This document shows positions 1-13,915 of a stretch of 64,000 bases of DNA, one piece after another (position 1 is the stretch's first letter; every line of letters starts with the position of its first letter). The notes beneath the pieces were generated by a model, which saw only the letters and a list, made by a program, of their open reading frames with translations, was not told where the DNA came from and did not search any database. Made by a program: the position numbers and the translations under genes. The stretch is from Mycobacterium sp. IS-836 (GTDB lineage: Bacteria > Actinomycetota > Actinomycetes > Mycobacteriales > Mycobacteriaceae), in NCBI RefSeq assembly GCF_001954275.1, contig NZ_MBEU01000068.1:62001-126000 (forward strand), in the 5' to 3' direction.

Positions 1-1
1 C

Positions 2-328
2 ATCGAGCGGATCCTGCAAAGGTTGGCATCGGTCAGCCACGCGGCGGTCTATGCGGTACCCGACGAGCACGTCGGCGACCAGGTCATGGCGGCGATGGTG
101 TTGCGGGACGGCGTCGCCCTGACTCCCGAGGAGTTCGGCGTGTTCCTGGCCGAACAGCCCGATTTATCCCCCAAGGCGTGGCCACGGTATGTCTGGCTCA
201 CCGACCGACTGCCGATCACGGCCACGAACAAGATCATCAAGCGGGAGCTGGCCGCCCGCGGCACCACACCCGACGGCGGTGTGCTGTGGACGCGCATCGG
301 AAAAACCGGCGTCTACGCGCCGGCCTGA
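2..328 (+). CDS. Acyl-CoA synthetase (AMP-binding), C-terminal fragment
   Basis: This is the 3' end of a gene that begins before the window; the frame is open from base 2. The visible part is the small C-terminal domain of an acyl-adenylate-forming ligase. It opens with IERIL, continues with AAVYAVPDEHVGDQV, and ends with the lysine-bearing segment LPITATNKIIKREL, which in this family carries the catalytic lysine of the adenylation step. It probably activates a fatty or other organic acid to its CoA thioester. It lies 147 bp upstream of rpmE, where M. tuberculosis has rho, so it is an accessory gene at a synteny break. The substrate cannot be judged from the fragment. Confidence 0.85.
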   Translation: MERILQRLASVSHAAVYAVPDEHVGDQVMAAMVLRDGVALTPEEFGVFLAEQPDLSPKAWPRYVWLTDRLPITATNKIIKRELAARGTTPDGGVLWTRIGKTGVYAPA

Positions 329-372
329 TGCCGCTAGCGGCCCACGGGAATGCCTGGGCGCATCTCGGTGTT

Positions 373-401
373 TGGGGAGATGGCGGTTGACCTGGCATAA
401 T
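373..401 (+). promoter_or_regulatory. Possible rpmE promoter
   Basis: The 147-bp gap before rpmE holds a good -10-like hexamer CATAAT at 396-401. There is no convincing -35 about 17 bp upstream, which is common for mycobacterial sigma-A promoters. Inferred from sequence only. Confidence 0.3.
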
Positions 402-475
402 GGTCGCTCGACTGCGCAGAACCAGATCAGGTTCGCGGTACGCCATATCGGCGGCCAATGATCGAAGAGGACATG

Positions 476-727
476 ATGAAAGCTGACATTCACCCCGCGT
501 ACGAGGAGACCACCGTGCACTGCGGGTGCGGCAACACCTTCCAGACCCGCAGCACCAAGCCCGGCGGCAACATCGTCGTCGAGGTCTGCTCGCAATGCCA
601 CCCGTTCTACACGGGCAAGCAGAAGATCCTGGACAGCGGCGGCCGGGTGGCGCGTTTCGAAAAGCGCTACGGCAAGCGCAAGGGCGGAGCCGCGGAGACG
701 GCCGCGCCGGAGCAGGCCGACAAATAG
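476..727 (+). CDS. rpmE: 50S ribosomal protein L31
   Basis: An 83-residue L31 that binds the large ribosomal subunit. It is the zinc-binding (C+) type, with Cys pairs in HCGCG and CSQCH, and it carries the conserved block [20 protein letters not shown] and a basic GKRK tail. I chose ATG 476 because AAGAGG at 465-470 lies 5 bases upstream and the protein then begins [13 protein letters not shown], the family N-terminus; ATG 473 or 458 would add a few residues. It is followed by prfA, as in other mycobacteria. Because it is the zinc form, a Zur-controlled zinc-free paralogue may exist elsewhere, but none is in this window. Confidence 0.95.
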   Translation: MKADIHPAYEETTVHCGCGNTFQTRSTKPGGNIVVEVCSQCHPFYTGKQKILDSGGRVARFEKRYGKRKGGAAETAAPEQADK

Positions 728-802
728 CTGGCTTACCGACGCCCGAACTGTGCTGATTCCGCACAGGCCGGGCGTCGGTTTGCGTTTGCGGGAGGAGGTG
801 AC

Positions 803-1876
803 ATGACGCAGCCGGTACAGACGATCGACGTGCTGCTCGCCGAGCATGCCGCCCTCGAGCTGCGGCTGGCCGATCCCGAGTTGCACAGCAATCCCGACGA
901 GGCGCGCAAAGCCGGACGCCGGTTCGCCCGGCTGGCGCCGATCATCGCCACCTATCACAAGCTGACGTCTGCGCGCGGTGATCTGGAAACCGCCCGCGAA
1001 CTGGCCGCCGACGACGAGTCGTTCGCCGACGAGGTCACCGAACTGGAATCCCGGGTCGCCGAACTGGACACCCAACTGACCGACATGCTGGCCCCGCGCG
1101 ACCCGCATGACGCCGACGACATCGTGCTGGAAGTCAAATCCGGTGAGGGCGGCGAGGAATCGGCACTGTTCGCCGCCGACTTGGCCAGGATGTACATCCG
1201 CTACGCGGAGCGGCACGGCTGGAACGTGACGGTCCTGGACGAAACCACGTCGGACCTCGGCGGCTACAAAGACGCGACATTGACCATCGCCAGCAAGGGT
1301 GACACAGCCGACGGAGTCTGGTCGCGAATGAAATTCGAGGGCGGCGTGCACCGGGTGCAGCGCGTCCCGGTGACGGAATCCCAAGGCCGCGTGCACACTT
1401 CGGCGGCGGGCGTGCTGGTCTATCCGGAGCCCGAGGAGGTCGGCGAGGTGCAGATCGACGAGTCGGATCTGCGCATCGACGTGTACCGGTCGTCCGGCAA
1501 GGGCGGGCAGGGCGTCAACACCACCGACTCCGCGGTGCGAATCACGCACCTGCCCACCGGGATCGTCGTCACCTGTCAAAACGAACGCTCCCAGCTGCAG
1601 AACAAGACCCGCGCGCTGCAGGTGCTGGCGGCGCGCCTGCAGGCCATCGCGGAGGAACAGGCGTTGGCCGACGCTTCCGCGGACCGGGCGAGCCAGATCC
1701 GCACGGTGGACCGCAGCGAACGGATTCGCACCTACAACTTCCCGGAGAACCGGATCACGGATCACCGAATCGGTTACAAGGCACACAATCTCGATCAGGT
1801 TCTCGACGGTGACCTGGACGCGTTGTTCGACGCGCTGAGCGCCGCCGACAAGCAGTCTCGGTTGCAACAGGCATGA
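803..1876 (+). CDS. prfA: Peptide chain release factor 1
   Basis: A 357-residue class I release factor that reads UAA and UAG. The codon-recognition tripeptide is PVT at residues 189-191 (PAT in E. coli) in [14 protein letters not shown]. The GGQ motif that triggers peptidyl-tRNA hydrolysis is at residues 234-236 in [14 protein letters not shown]. The Gln is the target of the methyltransferase encoded next. A strong ribosome-binding site GGAGGAGG precedes ATG 803. The stop codon overlaps the start of prmC (ATGA at 1873-1876), so the two are translationally coupled. Full length, no oddities. Confidence 0.97.
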   Translation: MTQPVQTIDVLLAEHAALELRLADPELHSNPDEARKAGRRFARLAPIIATYHKLTSARGDLETARELAADDESFADEVTELESRVAELDTQLTDMLAPRDPHDADDIVLEVKSGEGGEESALFAADLARMYIRYAERHGWNVTVLDETTSDLGGYKDATLTIASKGDTADGVWSRMKFEGGVHRVQRVPVTESQGRVHTSAAGVLVYPEPEEVGEVQIDESDLRIDVYRSSGKGGQGVNTTDSAVRITHLPTGIVVTCQNERSQLQNKTRALQVLAARLQAIAEEQALADASADRASQIRTVDRSERIRTYNFPENRITDHRIGYKAHNLDQVLDGDLDALFDALSAADKQSRLQQA

Positions 1877-2721
1877 CCGTCCTGCGGCGCGCAATCGACT
1901 CTGCTGCGGCGCAACTGGCCGAAGCCGGCATCGACTCTGCGCGCTACGACGCGGAGGAGTTGGCCGCGCACCTCACGGGCACCGATCGCGGTCGGCTGAG
2001 CCTGGTCGAGTCCATCGACGACGAATTTCTCTCGCGGTACTCCGACGTCGTCGCCGCGCGCTCGCGGCGGGTGCCGCTGCAGCATCTCATCGGGACGGCG
2101 GCATTTGGCCCGGTGCTGCTGCACGTCGGCCCCGGTGTGTTCATACCGCGACCGGAGACCGAGTCCCTGTTCGCGTGGGCCTCCGCGCAGCCATTGGCCG
2201 CCCGACCCCTCATCGTCGACGTGTGCACCGGATCCGGCGCGTTGGCCGTGGCGCTGGCCCGGCACCGTCCCGCCGCCCGGGTCATCGGCATCGACGACGA
2301 CGAGGCCGCGCTCGACTACGCCCGCCGCAACATCGAGGGCACCGAAGTCGAACTCGTCCGCGCCGACGTCACCGCACCGGGCCTGCTTCCCGAGTTGGAC
2401 CGGCGGGTTGACCTACTCGTGGCGAACCCGCCCTACGTTCCCGACAGCGTCATCCTGGAACCCGAAGTGGCCCAACATGATCCGCCGCACGCGGTGTTCG
2501 GCGGGCCCGACGGCATGGCGGTGATCGCCGCCGTGGTGGACCTGGCCGCGCGTTGGCTGGGCGCCGGCGGGCTTTTCGCCGTCGAGCACGATGACACCAC
2601 GTCGTCGCGGACCGTCGAATTGGTCGAAAGCGCAGGGCTTTTCGACGACGTCCGGGCGCGGCAAGATCTGACCGGCAGGCCGAGGTTTGTGACGGCCCGC
2701 AGAAGGGGGAGCCGTGGCTGA
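1873..2721 (+). CDS. prmC: Release factor glutamine methyltransferase (HemK/PrmC)
   Basis: A 282-residue SAM-dependent N5-glutamine methyltransferase that modifies the GGQ glutamine of release factors. It shows the N-terminal helical substrate-binding domain, then IPRPETE, the SAM-binding loop [15 protein letters not shown], and the catalytic NPPYVP motif that holds the glutamine side chain. It overlaps prfA by 4 bases and the Sua5 gene by 8 bases, so prfA-prmC-sua5 form one tightly packed unit. Confidence 0.95.
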   Translation: MTVLRRAIDSAAAQLAEAGIDSARYDAEELAAHLTGTDRGRLSLVESIDDEFLSRYSDVVAARSRRVPLQHLIGTAAFGPVLLHVGPGVFIPRPETESLFAWASAQPLAARPLIVDVCTGSGALAVALARHRPAARVIGIDDDEAALDYARRNIEGTEVELVRADVTAPGLLPELDRRVDLLVANPPYVPDSVILEPEVAQHDPPHAVFGGPDGMAVIAAVVDLAARWLGAGGLFAVEHDDTTSSRTVELVESAGLFDDVRARQDLTGRPRFVTARRRGSRG

Positions 2722-3367
2722 GGTATTCGACTGTGCCGACCCCGACCAGCGTTCGCTGGGAATCTCCTCGGCGGTGGGGGCGCTGAAGGGCGGCCGTCTG
2801 GTCGTGATGCCGACGGACACCGTGTACGGCATCGGCGCCGATGCGTTCGACGGCACCGCCGTGGCCGCCCTGCTCGCGGCGAAGGGCCGCGGCCGCGACA
2901 TGCCGGTGGGGGTGCTGGTCGGTTCGTGGCACACGATCGAGGGCCTGGTCTACACGATGCCCGACGGAGCCCGCGAACTGATCCGCGCATTCTGGCCGGG
3001 CGCGCTGAGTTTGGTAGTGACACAAGCGCCGTCGCTGCAATGGGATCTCGGCGATGCCCGCGGAACCGTGATGCTGCGAATGCCGCTGCAGCCCGTCGCC
3101 ATCGAGCTATTGCGAGAGGTCGGACCGATGGCGGTTTCGAGCGCCAATGTTTCCGGCCGCTCGCCGGCGGTGACCGCTGACGAAGCGCGCAACCAACTCG
3201 GCGACCTCGTCGACGTCTATCTCGACGCGGGCCCGTCCGAGCAACAGGCGGCGTCCACGATCGTCGACCTGACCGGAGCCGCACCGCGCATCCTGCGGGC
3301 GGGTCCGGTCAGCGCCGAACGGATCGCCGAAGTGCTCGGGACGGACCCGGGAAGCCTCATCGCCTAG
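2714..3367 (+). CDS. L-threonylcarbamoyladenylate synthase (Sua5/YrdC family)
   Basis: A 217-residue YrdC-fold enzyme that makes threonylcarbamoyl-AMP from threonine, bicarbonate and ATP, the first step of the t6A37 tRNA modification. Family signatures are KGGRLVVMPTDTVYGIGADAF near the N-terminus, KGRGRDMPVGVLVG, and SSANVSGRSPA near residue 145. Start GTG 2714 has AAGGGGGA 3 bases upstream and overlaps the end of prmC. It corresponds to Rv1301. The length is that of the short TsaC/YrdC form with a modest C-terminal extension. Confidence 0.92.
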   Translation: MAEVFDCADPDQRSLGISSAVGALKGGRLVVMPTDTVYGIGADAFDGTAVAALLAAKGRGRDMPVGVLVGSWHTIEGLVYTMPDGARELIRAFWPGALSLVVTQAPSLQWDLGDARGTVMLRMPLQPVAIELLREVGPMAVSSANVSGRSPAVTADEARNQLGDLVDVYLDAGPSEQQAASTIVDLTGAAPRILRAGPVSAERIAEVLGTDPGSLIA

Positions 3368-3391
3368 CTCGGCGCGGTGGATCTCAGGTTG

Positions 3392-4609
3392 GTGCAGTAC
3401 GGTCTCGACGTGTCCAGCGACGTAGCCAGCCTTGCCGGCGGCTTGTTCGCCCTGTCCGATCGCGGCGCCGGTGTTCCGCTGCGCGAGCTGGCCCTCGTCG
3501 GGCTGACCGCGGCCATCATCACCTACTTCGCCACCGGACCGGTGCGGGTGCTGGCGACCCGATTGGGGGCGGTCGCCTATCCGCGGGAACGCGATGTGCA
3601 CGTGACCCCGACCCCACGCATGGGCGGACTGGCGATGTTCGTCGGCGTTGTCTGCGCCGTCTTTCTGGCGTCGCAGCTTCCCGCGCTCACCCGCGGGTTC
3701 GTCTATTCCAGCGGAATGCCCGCGGTGCTGGTCGCCGGCGCGGTGATCATGGGCATCGGGCTGATCGACGACCGCTGGGGCCTGGACGCGCTGACCAAGT
3801 TCGCCGGCCAGATCACCGCGGCCAGTGTGCTGGTCACCATGGGCGTCGCATGGAGCGTCATCTATATCCCGTTGGGCGGTGTCGGCACGGTGGTGCTCGA
3901 CCAGGCCTCGTCGATCCTGCTCACCCTGGCGCTGACCGTGTCGGTAGTCAACGCGATGAACTTCGTGGACGGGCTCGACGGGCTGGCCGCCGGGGTGGGT
4001 CTCATCATGGCGATGGCGATCTGCATGTTCTCGGTCGGCCTGCTCCGCGACCACGGCGGTGACGTGCTGTTCTATCCGCCGGCGGTGATTTCGGTGGTGC
4101 TGGCGGGGGCCTGTCTGGGCTTTCTGCCGCACAACTTCCACCGGGCCAAGATCTTCATGGGCGACTCGGGCTCGATGCTGATCGGTTTGATGCTCGCCGC
4201 GGCATCCACGACGGCCGCCGGACCCATCTCGCAGAACGCCTACGGTGCTCGGGATGTGTTTGCTCTGCTGTCACCCTTCCTGCTGGTGGTGGCGGTCATG
4301 TTCTTTCCGATGCTCGATCTGCTGCTCGCGATCGTGCGCCGGACTCGGGCCGGGCGCAGCGCGTTCAGCCCCGACAAGATGCACCTGCACCATCGGTTGC
4401 TGCAGATCGGTCATTCGCATCGCCGGGTGGTCCTGCTCATCTATCTATGGGTCGGCATCGTCGCGTTCGGCGCCGCGAGCACGATATTTTTCAACCCGCG
4501 CGATACCGGCGCGGTGATGCTGGGGGCCATCGTCGTCGCCGGGGTGGCGACGGCGATCCCGCTCCTGCGCCGCCGCGACGACTACGAAGACGAGGACTAC
4601 GACAGATAG
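3392..4609 (+). CDS. wecA: Decaprenyl-phosphate GlcNAc-1-phosphate transferase (WecA/Rfe)
   Basis: A polytopic membrane enzyme of about 405 residues that transfers GlcNAc-1-phosphate from UDP-GlcNAc to decaprenyl phosphate, starting the linker unit that joins arabinogalactan to peptidoglycan. Around ten hydrophobic segments alternate with family motifs: GLIDDRWGLDALTK, NAMNFVDGLDGLAAG, AKIFMGDSGSMLIG and the His-rich KMHLHHRLLQIGHSHRR. Start GTG 3392 gives VQYGLDVSSD, matching the N-terminus I recall for Rv1302; GTG 3377 would add five residues but has no ribosome-binding site. The C-terminus is acidic. It is the last gene before the ATP synthase operon. Confidence 0.93.
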   Translation: MQYGLDVSSDVASLAGGLFALSDRGAGVPLRELALVGLTAAIITYFATGPVRVLATRLGAVAYPRERDVHVTPTPRMGGLAMFVGVVCAVFLASQLPALTRGFVYSSGMPAVLVAGAVIMGIGLIDDRWGLDALTKFAGQITAASVLVTMGVAWSVIYIPLGGVGTVVLDQASSILLTLALTVSVVNAMNFVDGLDGLAAGVGLIMAMAICMFSVGLLRDHGGDVLFYPPAVISVVLAGACLGFLPHNFHRAKIFMGDSGSMLIGLMLAAASTTAAGPISQNAYGARDVFALLSPFLLVVAVMFFPMLDLLLAIVRRTRAGRSAFSPDKMHLHHRLLQIGHSHRRVVLLIYLWVGIVAFGAASTIFFNPRDTGAVMLGAIVVAGVATAIPLLRRRDDYEDEDYDR

Positions 4610-4622
4610 TAGTAGTTTCGGT

Positions 4623-4639
4623 CACCGTATGATACGGTG
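4623..4639. promoter_or_regulatory. Perfect 17-bp palindrome ahead of the atp operon
   Basis: CACCGTAT-G-ATACGGTG is a perfect inverted repeat with 8-bp arms and a single central base, 13 bp after the wecA stop and about 200 bp before atpI. Its centre contains TATGAT (4628-4633), close to a -10 consensus, so it could be an operator lying on the atp promoter. No T-tract follows, so a simple terminator is less likely. The rest of 4610-4837 holds no gene I can support. Confidence 0.4.
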
Positions 4640-4837
4640 CTGGTAGAACCCCGAAATGAAGCCTCGAGGGTTGCCGGCCAGCCGGCCCGCCGGACGCTTA
4701 TCCGGTCGCGCCGATTCACGACCGACAAAGGGAGCTACCCCTTGGGTGATTCCAGTGTGACGTGCGATACGCTCGGCGGGCCACCGATCGGTCGGTCGGG
4801 GGACTTCCGCTCCACTACCTGGGATTGAGGTGCTGCA

Positions 4838-5291
4838 GTGACGACACCAGCGCAGGACGCGCCGTTGGTGTTCCCCTCTGTTGCTTTCCGTCCGGTTCGG
4901 CTGCTTGTTATCAGCGTCGGAATCACCGCGCTGGCGATCCTGGCCGCCGGATTGTCCGGTCACCTCATGCTCGGTGTGTTCTTCGGCGTCGGGTTGCTGT
5001 TGGGTTTGCTCAACGCACTGCTGGTGCGGCGTTCGGTCGCCTCGATCACCGCGAAAGAGCACCCACTGAAGAGCTCGATGGCGCTCAACTCGGCGACACG
5101 GTTGGCGATCATCACCGTGGTCGCGCTAGTCGTTGCCTACGTCTTCCGGCCGAACGGTTTGGGTGCGATGTTCGGGCTGGCGCTCTTCCAGGTGCTGCTC
5201 GTCGCGTCGACCGCGCTGCCGGTCTGGAAGAAGCTGCGCACCGGCGAGCCGGCGGCGACCGGCTCGGATGCGGAAGGAGGGAACACCAGCG

Positions 5292-5299
<8 letters not shown>
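4838..5299 (+). CDS. atpI: ATP synthase-associated membrane protein AtpI (Rv1303-like)
   Basis: A 153-residue membrane protein with about four hydrophobic segments (near residues 22-42, 46-64, 86-106 and 110-129). By position it is the AtpI-type protein that precedes atpB and assists c-ring assembly in other bacteria; the mycobacterial proteins are very divergent in sequence. Start GTG 4838 has GAGG 7 bases upstream. The stop overlaps atpB by 8 bases. The function is inferred from location and topology more than from motifs. Confidence 0.75.
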
Positions 5300-6340
<1,041 letters not shown>

Positions 6341-6360
6341 TTCGGCTGTGATGGGTTGCA

Positions 6361-6879
6361 ATGGGTGAAGTGAACCCTATGGTTTTGGCGGCCAGCCAGG
6401 CGGTAGCAGAGGGCGGCAAGGGCGGCAGTAACTTCCTGGTCCCCAACGGCACCTTCTTCTTTGTGCTGGCCATCTTCCTGATCGTGCTCGCCGTCATCGG
6501 CACCTTCGTGGTGCCGCCAATCCTGAAGGTGCTGCGCGAACGCGACGCCATGGTCGCCAAAACCGCTGCCGACAACAAGAAATCGGCCGAGCAGTTCGAA
6601 GCGGCGCAGGCCGATTACGAGGCGGCCATGAAGGAAGCCCGCGTGCAGGCATCGTCGTTCCGCGACGACGCGCGCGCGGACGGCCGCAAGGTCGTCGAAG
6701 ACGCGCGGGCCCGTGCCGAGCAAGAGGTGATGTCGACGGTGCAGGTGGCCTCCGAGCAATTGAAACGGGAAAGGGACGCAGTGGAATTGGATCTGCGCGC
6801 CAACGTCGGAACGATGTCGGCGACCCTGGCCAGCCGGATCCTCGGCGTCGACGTAACCACTTCGGCCGCGACAAGGTAA
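6361..6879 (+). CDS. atpF: ATP synthase Fo subunit b
   Basis: A 172-residue peripheral stalk subunit. After a short N-terminal periplasmic segment there is one hydrophobic helix (about residues 32-54, [20 protein letters not shown]), followed by a long charged coiled coil rich in Ala, Glu, Lys and Arg that reaches to F1. It starts 20 bases after atpE. The partner b-type strand is supplied by the N-terminus of the fused AtpH encoded next, as is usual in mycobacteria. Confidence 0.93.
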   Translation: MGEVNPMVLAASQAVAEGGKGGSNFLVPNGTFFFVLAIFLIVLAVIGTFVVPPILKVLRERDAMVAKTAADNKKSAEQFEAAQADYEAAMKEARVQASSFRDDARADGRKVVEDARARAEQEVMSTVQVASEQLKRERDAVELDLRANVGTMSATLASRILGVDVTTSAATR

Positions 6880-6885
6880 TCATCA

Positions 6886-8226
6886 ATGTCGACGTTCATC
6901 GGACAATTAATCGGGTTCGCGGTCATCGTGTTCCTGGTGATGCGGTACGTCGTGCCGCCGGTGCGCAACCTGATGACCGCCCGGCAGAGCGCGGTGCGCC
7001 AGCAGCTGGAGGACTCGGCCGCGGCCGCCACCCGGTTGACCGAGTCGACCGAGGCACACAGCAAGGCCGTGGAAGCCGCCAAGGAAGAGGCGAAGGGGGT
7101 CGTCGAAGAGGCCAAGGCGGACGCCGTACGCATCACCGAGCAATTGCAGGCCCAGGCCGATGTCGAGGCCGAACGCATCAAGGCGCAGGGCGCCAGCCAG
7201 ATCGAGCTGATGCGGACCCAGCTCACCCGTCAGCTTCGCCTGGAGCTAGGCCATGAATCCGTGCGCCAGGCAGGCGAATTGGTGCGCAGCTATGTTGCCG
7301 ATGCGGACCAGCAGGCGGCGACGGTCGACCGGTTTCTTGACGAGCTCGACGAGATGGCGCCCGCGTCGGCCGAGGTCGAGTACCCGCTGCTGAAGAAGAT
7401 GCGCTCGGCCAGCCGGCTGGCGCTGGGCGACCTGTCGGAGCGGTTCAACGACCTGGCCAAGGACCTGGACAACAAGGGGCTTACCACTCTCTCTAGTGAG
7501 CTGGTGTCGGTAGCCCAAATGCTGGACCGCGAAATCGTTGTGACCCGCTATCTCACCGTGCCTGCCGAGGACGCGGGCCCCCGCGTCCGGCTGATCGAGC
7601 GGCTGGTATCCGGCAAGGTCGGTGATGCCACGCTCGACGTGCTGCGGTTGGCCGTCTCGGAGCGTTGGTCGGCCAATTCCGATCTGGTCGATGCCCTCGA
7701 GCACGTGTCGCGGCAAGCGCTGCTCGAAGTCGCAGAGCGTGAAGATCGGGTCGATGCCGTGGAAGACCAACTGTTCCGGTTTTCCCGCATCCTCGAGGCG
7801 CAGCCCCGCCTCGGCATCCTATTGGGCGACTACGCCGCCCCCGCTGAGGGACGGGTTGCGTTGCTGCGCAAGGTGCTTGACAGCGCTAGCGGTAGCGTCA
7901 CCCCGATCGCGAGGGCGTTGCTCACCCAGACGGTCGAGCTGCTGAGGGGCGAGCCGGCCGAGGAGGCCATGAAGCTCCTGGCGGAAGTGGCGGTGGCGCG
8001 GCGCGGCGAAATCGTCGCACAAGTCAGCGCCGCGGCCGAACTCAGCGCTGCCCAGCGCACACGCCTCACCGAAGTGCTCAGCCGCATCTACGGTCATCCG
8101 GTCACGGTGCATCTCCAGATCGACGCCGAACTGCTGGGTGGACTGCTCATCGCCGTGGCCGACGAGGTGATCGACGGTACGCTCGCGTCCCGTCTGGCCG
8201 CGGCCAAAGCTCAGTTACCCGACTGA
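6886..8226 (+). CDS. atpH: ATP synthase fused subunit b-delta
   Basis: A 446-residue fusion found in mycobacteria. Residues 1-20 are a hydrophobic anchor ([20 protein letters not shown]), residues 30-160 a b-like coiled coil, and the remainder, from about residue 180, an OSCP/delta domain that caps F1. The delta end shows the conserved C-terminus [26 protein letters not shown] second b-type helix together with AtpF forms the stator. It starts 6 bases after atpF; the lack of a separate delta gene is normal for the genus. Confidence 0.95.
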   Translation: MSTFIGQLIGFAVIVFLVMRYVVPPVRNLMTARQSAVRQQLEDSAAAATRLTESTEAHSKAVEAAKEEAKGVVEEAKADAVRITEQLQAQADVEAERIKAQGASQIELMRTQLTRQLRLELGHESVRQAGELVRSYVADADQQAATVDRFLDELDEMAPASAEVEYPLLKKMRSASRLALGDLSERFNDLAKDLDNKGLTTLSSELVSVAQMLDREIVVTRYLTVPAEDAGPRVRLIERLVSGKVGDATLDVLRLAVSERWSANSDLVDALEHVSRQALLEVAEREDRVDAVEDQLFRFSRILEAQPRLGILLGDYAAPAEGRVALLRKVLDSASGSVTPIARALLTQTVELLRGEPAEEAMKLLAEVAVARRGEIVAQVSAAAELSAAQRTRLTEVLSRIYGHPVTVHLQIDAELLGGLLIAVADEVIDGTLASRLAAAKAQLPD

Positions 8227-8281
8227 AACACCCGAACCACAACCCACGCGAACGACGATCAAGTAGGAAGAACGAAAAGCC

Positions 8282-9973
<1,692 letters not shown>

Positions 9974-9979
9974 CTAACG

Positions 9980-12384
<2,405 letters not shown>

Positions 12385-12408
12385 GGCTGAGTCGAAAGGC
12401 GTTGTGGC

Positions 12409-12774
12409 ATGGCGGAATTGAATGTTGAGATCGTCGCCGTCGACCGAAAGATCTGGTCGGGCGAGGCGACGTTCCTGTTCACCCGCACCACCGTCGGCGA
12501 AATCGGCATCCTGCCCCGCCACATCCCGTTGGTGGCGCAACTGGTCGACGACGCCATGGTGCGCGTCGAGCGGGAAGGCGAAGACGATCTGCGGATCGCG
12601 GTGGACGGCGGCTTCCTGTCGGTAACCGAGGAGACCGTCACCGTTCTTGCCGAGTCAGCGGAGTTCGAGTCGGAGATCGACGAGGCCGCCGCGAAGGAAG
12701 ATTCGGAGTCCGACGATCCCCGCATCGCCGCGAGGGGCCGCGCCAGACTGCGCGCCGTCGGCGCGATCGACTGA
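12409..12774 (+). CDS. atpC: ATP synthase F1 subunit epsilon
   Basis: A 121-residue subunit that couples the gamma stalk to the c-ring. The N-terminal beta-sandwich shows [18 protein letters not shown] and [18 protein letters not shown]. The C-terminal helical part is short ([22 protein letters not shown]), as in other mycobacteria, where it is a weak inhibitor compared with that of E. coli. It ends the atp gene set, with the DUF2550 gene 6 bases downstream probably co-transcribed. Confidence 0.93.
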   Translation: MAELNVEIVAVDRKIWSGEATFLFTRTTVGEIGILPRHIPLVAQLVDDAMVRVEREGEDDLRIAVDGGFLSVTEETVTVLAESAEFESEIDEAAAKEDSESDDPRIAARGRARLRAVGAID

Positions 12775-12780
12775 CCGCCG

Positions 12781-13224
12781 ATGAGCGCGCCCATGGTCGG
12801 CATGGTCGTGCTCGTCGTCCTGTTAGCGGCGGCCGTCGTTGGGTTGAGTTATCGGTTGTGGAAGCTGCGCCAGGGTGGAACGGCGGGAATCATGCGGGAC
12901 ATCCCCGCGGTGGGTGGGCACGGCTGGCGGCACGGCGTGATCCGCTACCGCGGCGGCGAGGCGGCGTTCTACCGGTTATCCAGCCTGCGTTTGTGGCCCG
13001 ATCGTCGGCTTAGCAGGCGCGGTGTGGAGATCGTGGCCCGGCGTGCGCCGCGTGGCGACGAGTTCGACATCATGACCGACGAGATCGTGGTCCTAGAACT
13101 GCGTGACACGACGCAGGACCGCAGGTCGGGTTATGAGCTCGCGTTGGATCAGGGCGCGTTGACCGCGTTCTTGTCGTGGCTGGAATCCCGCCCGTCGCCG
13201 CGCGCGCGTCGTCGCAGCGTCTGA
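12781..13224 (+). CDS. DUF2550 membrane-anchored protein (Rv1312-like)
   Basis: A 147-residue protein with one N-terminal hydrophobic segment (VGMVVLVVLLAAAVVGLSYRL, about residues 5-25) and a soluble domain with several Trp and Arg residues (GHGWRHGVIRYRGGEAAFY). It starts 6 bases after atpC, so it is probably the last gene of the atp transcript, an arrangement conserved with Rv1312. Its function is unknown; a link to ATP synthase assembly or membrane placement is only a guess from context. Confidence 0.85.
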   Translation: MSAPMVGMVVLVVLLAAAVVGLSYRLWKLRQGGTAGIMRDIPAVGGHGWRHGVIRYRGGEAAFYRLSSLRLWPDRRLSRRGVEIVARRAPRGDEFDIMTDEIVVLELRDTTQDRRSGYELALDQGALTAFLSWLESRPSPRARRRSV

Positions 13225-13252
13225 TCGCCTAAAACCTAAGGAGCCGAGCCGA

Positions 13253-13843
13253 TTAGCCGCTCGTGTCAGCTTGCGCGCCGCCGCCGGGTTTCCAGAGCAC
13301 GTCGCCGTCGGGGTTGGCCACCCGCGACAGGATGAAAAGCAGATCCGAGAGCCGGTTGAGGTATTTCGCCGGCAGCACGTTGACGCCCTCGGGGTGGGAA
13401 TCGACCGCGGCCCACGCCGACCGCTCGGCCCGCCGCACCACCGTGCGAGCGACGTGCAGCAGAGCCGACAACGGCGAACCGCCTGGTAGCACAAAGGAAT
13501 TCAATGCCGCTAACGGCTCGTTGTATGTGTCGCACCACTTTTCGAGCCGGTCGACGTAGGCCTGGGTTACGCGCAGCGGAGGGTATTCGGGGTTTTCCAC
13601 GACGGGGGTAGACAGATCGGCGCCGGCGTCGAACAGGTCATTCTGGATCTGCCGCAAGACGTCCGCGATTTCCTTGTCCGGCTGACCCAGGGCGATCGCC
13701 ACGCCGATCGCCGAGTTGGCCTCGTCGCAGTCGGCGTATGCCACCAGCCGTGGGTCGTTTTTCGAGACCCGCGAGAAGTCGCTCAATCCCGTGGTCCCAT
13801 CGTCGCCGGTTCGCGTATAGATGCGGGTCAGGTGTATCGCCAT
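13253..13843 (-). CDS. Cob(I)alamin adenosyltransferase, PduO type
   Basis: A 196-residue ATP:corrinoid adenosyltransferase that makes adenosylcobalamin, the cofactor of methylmalonyl-CoA mutase. The N-terminal ATP loop TRIYTRTGDDGTTGLSDFSRVSK is diagnostic, followed by YADCDEANSAIGVAIA and the helical-bundle signature RRAERSAW...NRLSDLLFILSR. I chose ATG at 13841-13843 (MAIHLTRIYTRTG) over a longer frame that lacks family similarity. It corresponds to Rv1314c. The IS1557 copy (Rv1313c) found next to it in H37Rv is absent. It converges on the DUF2550 gene. Confidence 0.93.
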   Translation of the reverse strand: MAIHLTRIYTRTGDDGTTGLSDFSRVSKNDPRLVAYADCDEANSAIGVAIALGQPDKEIADVLRQIQNDLFDAGADLSTPVVENPEYPPLRVTQAYVDRLEKWCDTYNEPLAALNSFVLPGGSPLSALLHVARTVVRRAERSAWAAVDSHPEGVNVLPAKYLNRLSDLLFILSRVANPDGDVLWKPGGGAQADTSG

Positions 13844-13915
13844 GAGCAAAACGGTACTCGGCGGACCGCCTCGGCTGACTGACAAGGCGCCACCCGCTTC
13901 ACTACACTGACGCCC

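Noticed and set aside
164-1894. A 576-codon open frame antisense to prfA
   Set aside because: It is a shadow of prfA in high-G+C DNA; it has no family motifs and no ribosome-binding site, while prfA has full motifs.
3107-4141. A 344-codon open frame antisense to wecA
   Set aside because: A His/Gln/Arg-rich shadow with no domain; wecA on the other strand is complete.
4750-4775. TGTGACGTGCGATAC as a CRP site before atpI
   Set aside because: Only the left half matches the TGTGA-N6-TCACA pattern; the right half does not.
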